From an uncultured Christensenella sp. (GTDB taxonomy: Bacteria > Bacillota > Clostridia > Christensenellales > Borkfalkiaceae), in the NCBI GenBank assembly GCA_910586345.1, contig CAJUHC010000014.1, forward strand, positions 1 to 33,137: a stretch of 33,137 nt of DNA. The letters run 5' to 3'. Position numbers and translations under genes: made by a program. The notes under the pieces are model-generated. The model saw nothing but the letters and a program-made list of their open reading frames with translations. It was not told where the DNA came from and did no database searches. Shown here in pieces: positions 31,649-33,137 of the stretch (positions are counted from its first letter, which is position 1; each line of letters starts with the position of its first letter).

Positions 31649-31671
31649 ACCCGCAGAAACATTCTGCGGGT
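31649..31671 (-). terminator. Terminator of the 31685 gene
   Basis: ACCCGCAGAA/TTCTGCGGGT closes a 3-nt loop and is followed on the minus strand by AACTTTTAAATT. It is the twin of the stem at 27038-27060. Confidence 0.82.
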
Positions 31672-31684
31672 AGCTCCTTAAAAA

Positions 31685-32140
31685 TCAGCTAAAATATTTG
31701 ACTATCGGACAAACCATCTGATTTATTTTATATCGACTTATATAAAATCCATCGGGAGGAGTTATGCTGTAATCTCTATCTTGCGAATACTTATATTTAG
31801 GTAATTCTTTTAATTTACATATTAACGCTTCACATTCGGCACGAGAAGATTTTGGTTCAAATATATATTCATAATCAGTAAAAGTTCCGTTTTCCTCCCG
31901 TATTGAATAATCGTGTGTTATCACGTAAACATATTTTTGATTGCGTTTTAAATCAACATCAAAAGATTTGACAACAATTTCACTATTAAATAATCCATTT
32001 TCAATACATAAATTTACTACCTTTTCCACAATATCCAACGACGAAAAATATCCGATTATTAAACATTCTTCAATATTTTCATCTTCTTTATCGTCATATC
32101 CGTAATATTTGACTTCTTGTACGAAATAGATTTTTGACAT
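31685..32140 (-). CDS. Probable immunity protein, paralogue of 27073-27492
   Basis: The product from the ATG at 32140 has 151 residues and begins MSKIYFVQEVKYYGYDDKED. It shares GYFSSLD, KSFDVDL-x-RNQKYVYVIT-x-DYS and SRAECEALICKLKELP with its paralogue. It has an extra segment (YSQDRDYSITPP) and a longer end. A TTG four codons earlier is possible, but GGAG is placed for the ATG. It follows the toxin-like tail 32168-32452 by 27 nt and carries its own terminator. Because this copy still sits beside a toxin, it gives the best clue that the family is an immunity family. Confidence 0.75.
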   Translation of the reverse strand: MSKIYFVQEVKYYGYDDKEDENIEECLIIGYFSSLDIVEKVVNLCIENGLFNSEIVVKSFDVDLKRNQKYVYVITHDYSIREENGTFTDYEYIFEPKSSRAECEALICKLKELPKYKYSQDRDYSITPPDGFYISRYKINQMVCPIVKYFS

Positions 32141-32167
32141 TATCTTCTCCAAACTCTAATAATACGG

Positions 32168-32452
32168 TCAAACCATTTTTTTTAATGCGTTGAATTCTGA
32201 ACCAGCACCTTTATCCCAATTGCCTTTACCTCTGAATTTATTTAATAAATGTTCCGCAGATTTATAAGAATTACCACCAAATTTATTATAAACCTCTATA
32301 CCCTCGTCAATATTAGTCCAAGATACAGGCGGTTTATTCGACATACCTGGATTATGCTTTGAAAATAAAACCGTAATACCCAAACCGCTAATTATAGCGC
32401 CGATGCCAGCAACCGTGCCGCCTGCAACAACCGCTCTTGCTCCTGCTGACAA
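32168..32452 (-). CDS. Truncated Rhs tail: short linker plus C-terminal domain
   Basis: It opens with a TTG and ARAVVAGGTVAGIGAIISGL GITVLF, the end of the shared Gly/Ala linker, and continues into a 60-residue tip (WTNIDEGIEVYNKFGGNSYK then SAEHLLNKFRGKGNWDKGAG and EFNALKKMV). The Rhs core is gone. The upstream flank is the junction remnant 32450-32506, fused directly to the linker. There is no SD. The tip family is not recognised. The Trp, Lys and Gly-rich end resembles the ends of many small toxin domains, but no activity is claimed. Its partner is 31685-32140. Confidence 0.68.
   Translation of the reverse strand: MSAGARAVVAGGTVAGIGAIISGLGITVLFSKHNPGMSNKPPVSWTNIDEGIEVYNKFGGNSYKSAEHLLNKFRGKGNWDKGAGSEFNALKKMV
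32370..32446 (-). repeat. Gly/Ala linker repeat, partial copy 3
   Basis: It matches the distal 77 bp of 29693-29827. At its upstream end it is joined abruptly to the Rhs junction remnant, marking a deletion of the rest of the linker and core. Confidence 0.85.
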
Positions 32453-32506
32453 ACGTTCCCTATAATCTTATTTTAACATTTTCACTCTGTTGCTGTCAAG
32501 ATAGAA
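32450..32506 (-). repeat. Rhs junction remnant, copy shared with 27525-27588
   Basis: Minus-strand TTTCTATCTTGACA through GTTAAAATAAGATT and AACGTTTG. The frame F-Y-L-D-S-N-R is closed by a stop about 12 codons on. Confidence 0.8.
32470..32499 (-). promoter_or_regulatory. Cassette-head promoter 6
   Basis: On the minus strand TTGACA (32494-32499), an 18-nt spacer and TAAAAT (32470-32475), the same arrangement as head 1. Confidence 0.65.
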
Positions 32507-32535
32507 ATAATCCACCGCATTTGCGGTGGATTATT
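32506..32535 (-). terminator. Terminator of the 32570 gene
   Basis: AATAATCCACCGCA/TGCGGTGGATTATT is a perfect 14-bp stem with a 2-nt apparent loop, followed on the minus strand by TCTATCTTGACA of the next cassette head. Confidence 0.75.
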
Positions 32536-32569
32536 CAAACGTTTCTTAATAAATTAACTTGATAATTAT

Positions 32570-32962
32570 TTATAAAACAGAAATCTCATTTATATCAGTG
32601 ATAATAATTTCAACTTCATATTTTCCTCTAAATCCTTTTATCAATAAAGCATCTGCAAATTCAGAATAAAAATCCAAGTAAATACGTAATCTGTTTTTTG
32701 TAAGCATTTTAACAAATTTATTTAAACTTATTTCTTTTCTTATATTTCGTATAAATTTATAAATAGTTATATGGTTATAAATGTTGCAATCAAAATTATT
32801 AATATCAATAACTAACTTTCTATCTTTAAACAATTCAATTTCGTTACCGTTATATAAATATATACCGTCTTGAATAAAAAACTTTAAAGATGAACTTTTA
32901 ATATCAATATTATATATACTGCTATCATGTAAAATATATTTAGGAATTTTACTATATTTCAT
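32570..32962 (-). CDS. Probable immunity protein of the partial toxin at the window edge
   Basis: The product from the ATG at 32962 has 130 residues and begins MKYSKIPKYILHDSSIYNID. It is rich in Ile, Asn, Lys and Phe and strongly AT-biased. It has no signal or recognised motif. AGGTGG lies about 6 nt upstream; a GTG three codons earlier is less likely. It starts 2 nt after the stop of the toxin fragment 32965-33137 and has its own terminator. The immunity role is inferred from the position. Confidence 0.72.
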   Translation of the reverse strand: MKYSKIPKYILHDSSIYNIDIKSSSLKFFIQDGIYLYNGNEIELFKDRKLVIDINNFDCNIYNHITIYKFIRNIRKEISLNKFVKMLTKNRLRIYLDFYSEFADALLIKGFRGKYEVEIIITDINEISVL

Positions 32963-32964
32963 TA

Positions 32965-33137
32965 TCACCACCTATTAAATAACTCTACAAATTGTTTCCA
33001 TAACTTTTTTAAAGCCTTACTTGCTTGCGCAGACAATTTGCCTTCCCCTTCTAACGGCAAACCATCGCGACCTATTCTTATATCAATACCATACCCTCTT
33101 AAATGCACGTGGTCCGGCTTATGCAGATCCCCTGGCC
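32965..33137 (-). CDS. C-terminal 56 residues of a toxin-like (probably Rhs) protein, cut by the window edge
   Basis: The minus-strand frame entering at 33135 reads PGDLHKPDHVHLRGYGIDIR, IGRDGLPLEGEGKLSAQASK and ALKKLWKQFVELFNRW, then TGA. It has no start in the window. The GDLHKP-x-HVH segment with paired histidines, followed by G-x-DIRIG-x-DG-x-P, and the helical end are typical of the last part of polymorphic toxin domains in Rhs and related proteins. I cannot assign the exact family. The histidines are candidate active-site residues. Its tight spacing to 32570-32962 supports a toxin and immunity pair. Confidence 0.7.
   Translation of the reverse strand, partial: PGDLHKPDHVHLRGYGIDIRIGRDGLPLEGEGKLSAQASKALKKLWKQFVELFNRW

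Noticed and set aside
1..33137. tRNA or rRNA genes
   Set aside because: I looked for tRNA-like T-loop and acceptor patterns in the intergenic spaces and found none that I could support.

Overview
The window looks like the chromosome of an uncultured member of the Bacillota, class Clostridia. The signs are Gram-positive style Shine-Dalgarno (SD) sites, consensus sigma-A promoters, many short lipoproteins with lipoboxes, a str operon (rpsL-rpsG-fusA), and the Firmicutes block yicC-gmk-rpoZ-priA-def-fmt-rsmB-rlmN-rpe-thiN / rpmB / asp23-fakA-recG. I cannot name the genus from sequence alone.

Layout. (1) 1-2407, minus strand: the str operon with its own promoter; fusA runs off the left edge. (2) 2445-4320: a large lipoprotein gene whose only visible promoter has a 12-bp G tract between the -35 and -10, a layout typical of phase variation. 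(3) 4364-19064: housekeeping genes, almost all on the minus strand, for recombination (recG), fatty-acid kinase (fakA), Asp23, thiamine (thiN), pentose phosphate (rpe), RNA and protein maturation (rlmN, rsmB, fmt, def), replication restart (priA), transcription (rpoZ), GMP kinase (gmk) and YicC. rpmB is inverted, as in Bacillus. The usual Firmicutes partners remA, coaBC, prpC, prkC and rsgA are absent from their expected places, and an M19 dipeptidase lies between thiN and rpmB. (4) 19071-26700: a divergent region with a nitrilase-fold hydrolase on the minus strand and, on the plus strand, an M1-type lipoprotein peptidase, corA, an FmdB-like zinc ribbon, an alpha/beta hydrolase, a lipoprotein, a small exported protein and a membrane-anchored M23 peptidase. 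corA has a leader containing a 13-codon reading frame (MDPSSYYLFKKMI) and a terminator just before the gene.

(5) 26880-27060: a plus-strand gene for a 22-residue amphipathic basic peptide with a good promoter and SD. (6) 27038-33137, minus strand: an array of orphan Rhs C-terminal tails and small partner genes, probably toxin and immunity pairs, cut off at the right edge. Two tails keep about 60 codons of the Rhs core, two begin inside a Gly/Ala-rich linker, and two cassettes have lost the toxin. The tips are clearly more AT-rich than the housekeeping genes.

The most striking pattern is in the Rhs array. Each of six cassettes ends in its own hairpin terminator, and the next begins with a TTGACA hexamer that belongs to, or derives from, Rhs core codons, followed after 16-18 nt by a -10-like hexamer. 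The boundaries therefore look like repeated terminator-promoter units. These could keep the partner genes expressed while the tails, which lack proper starts, stay mostly silent. This is inference from sequence layout.
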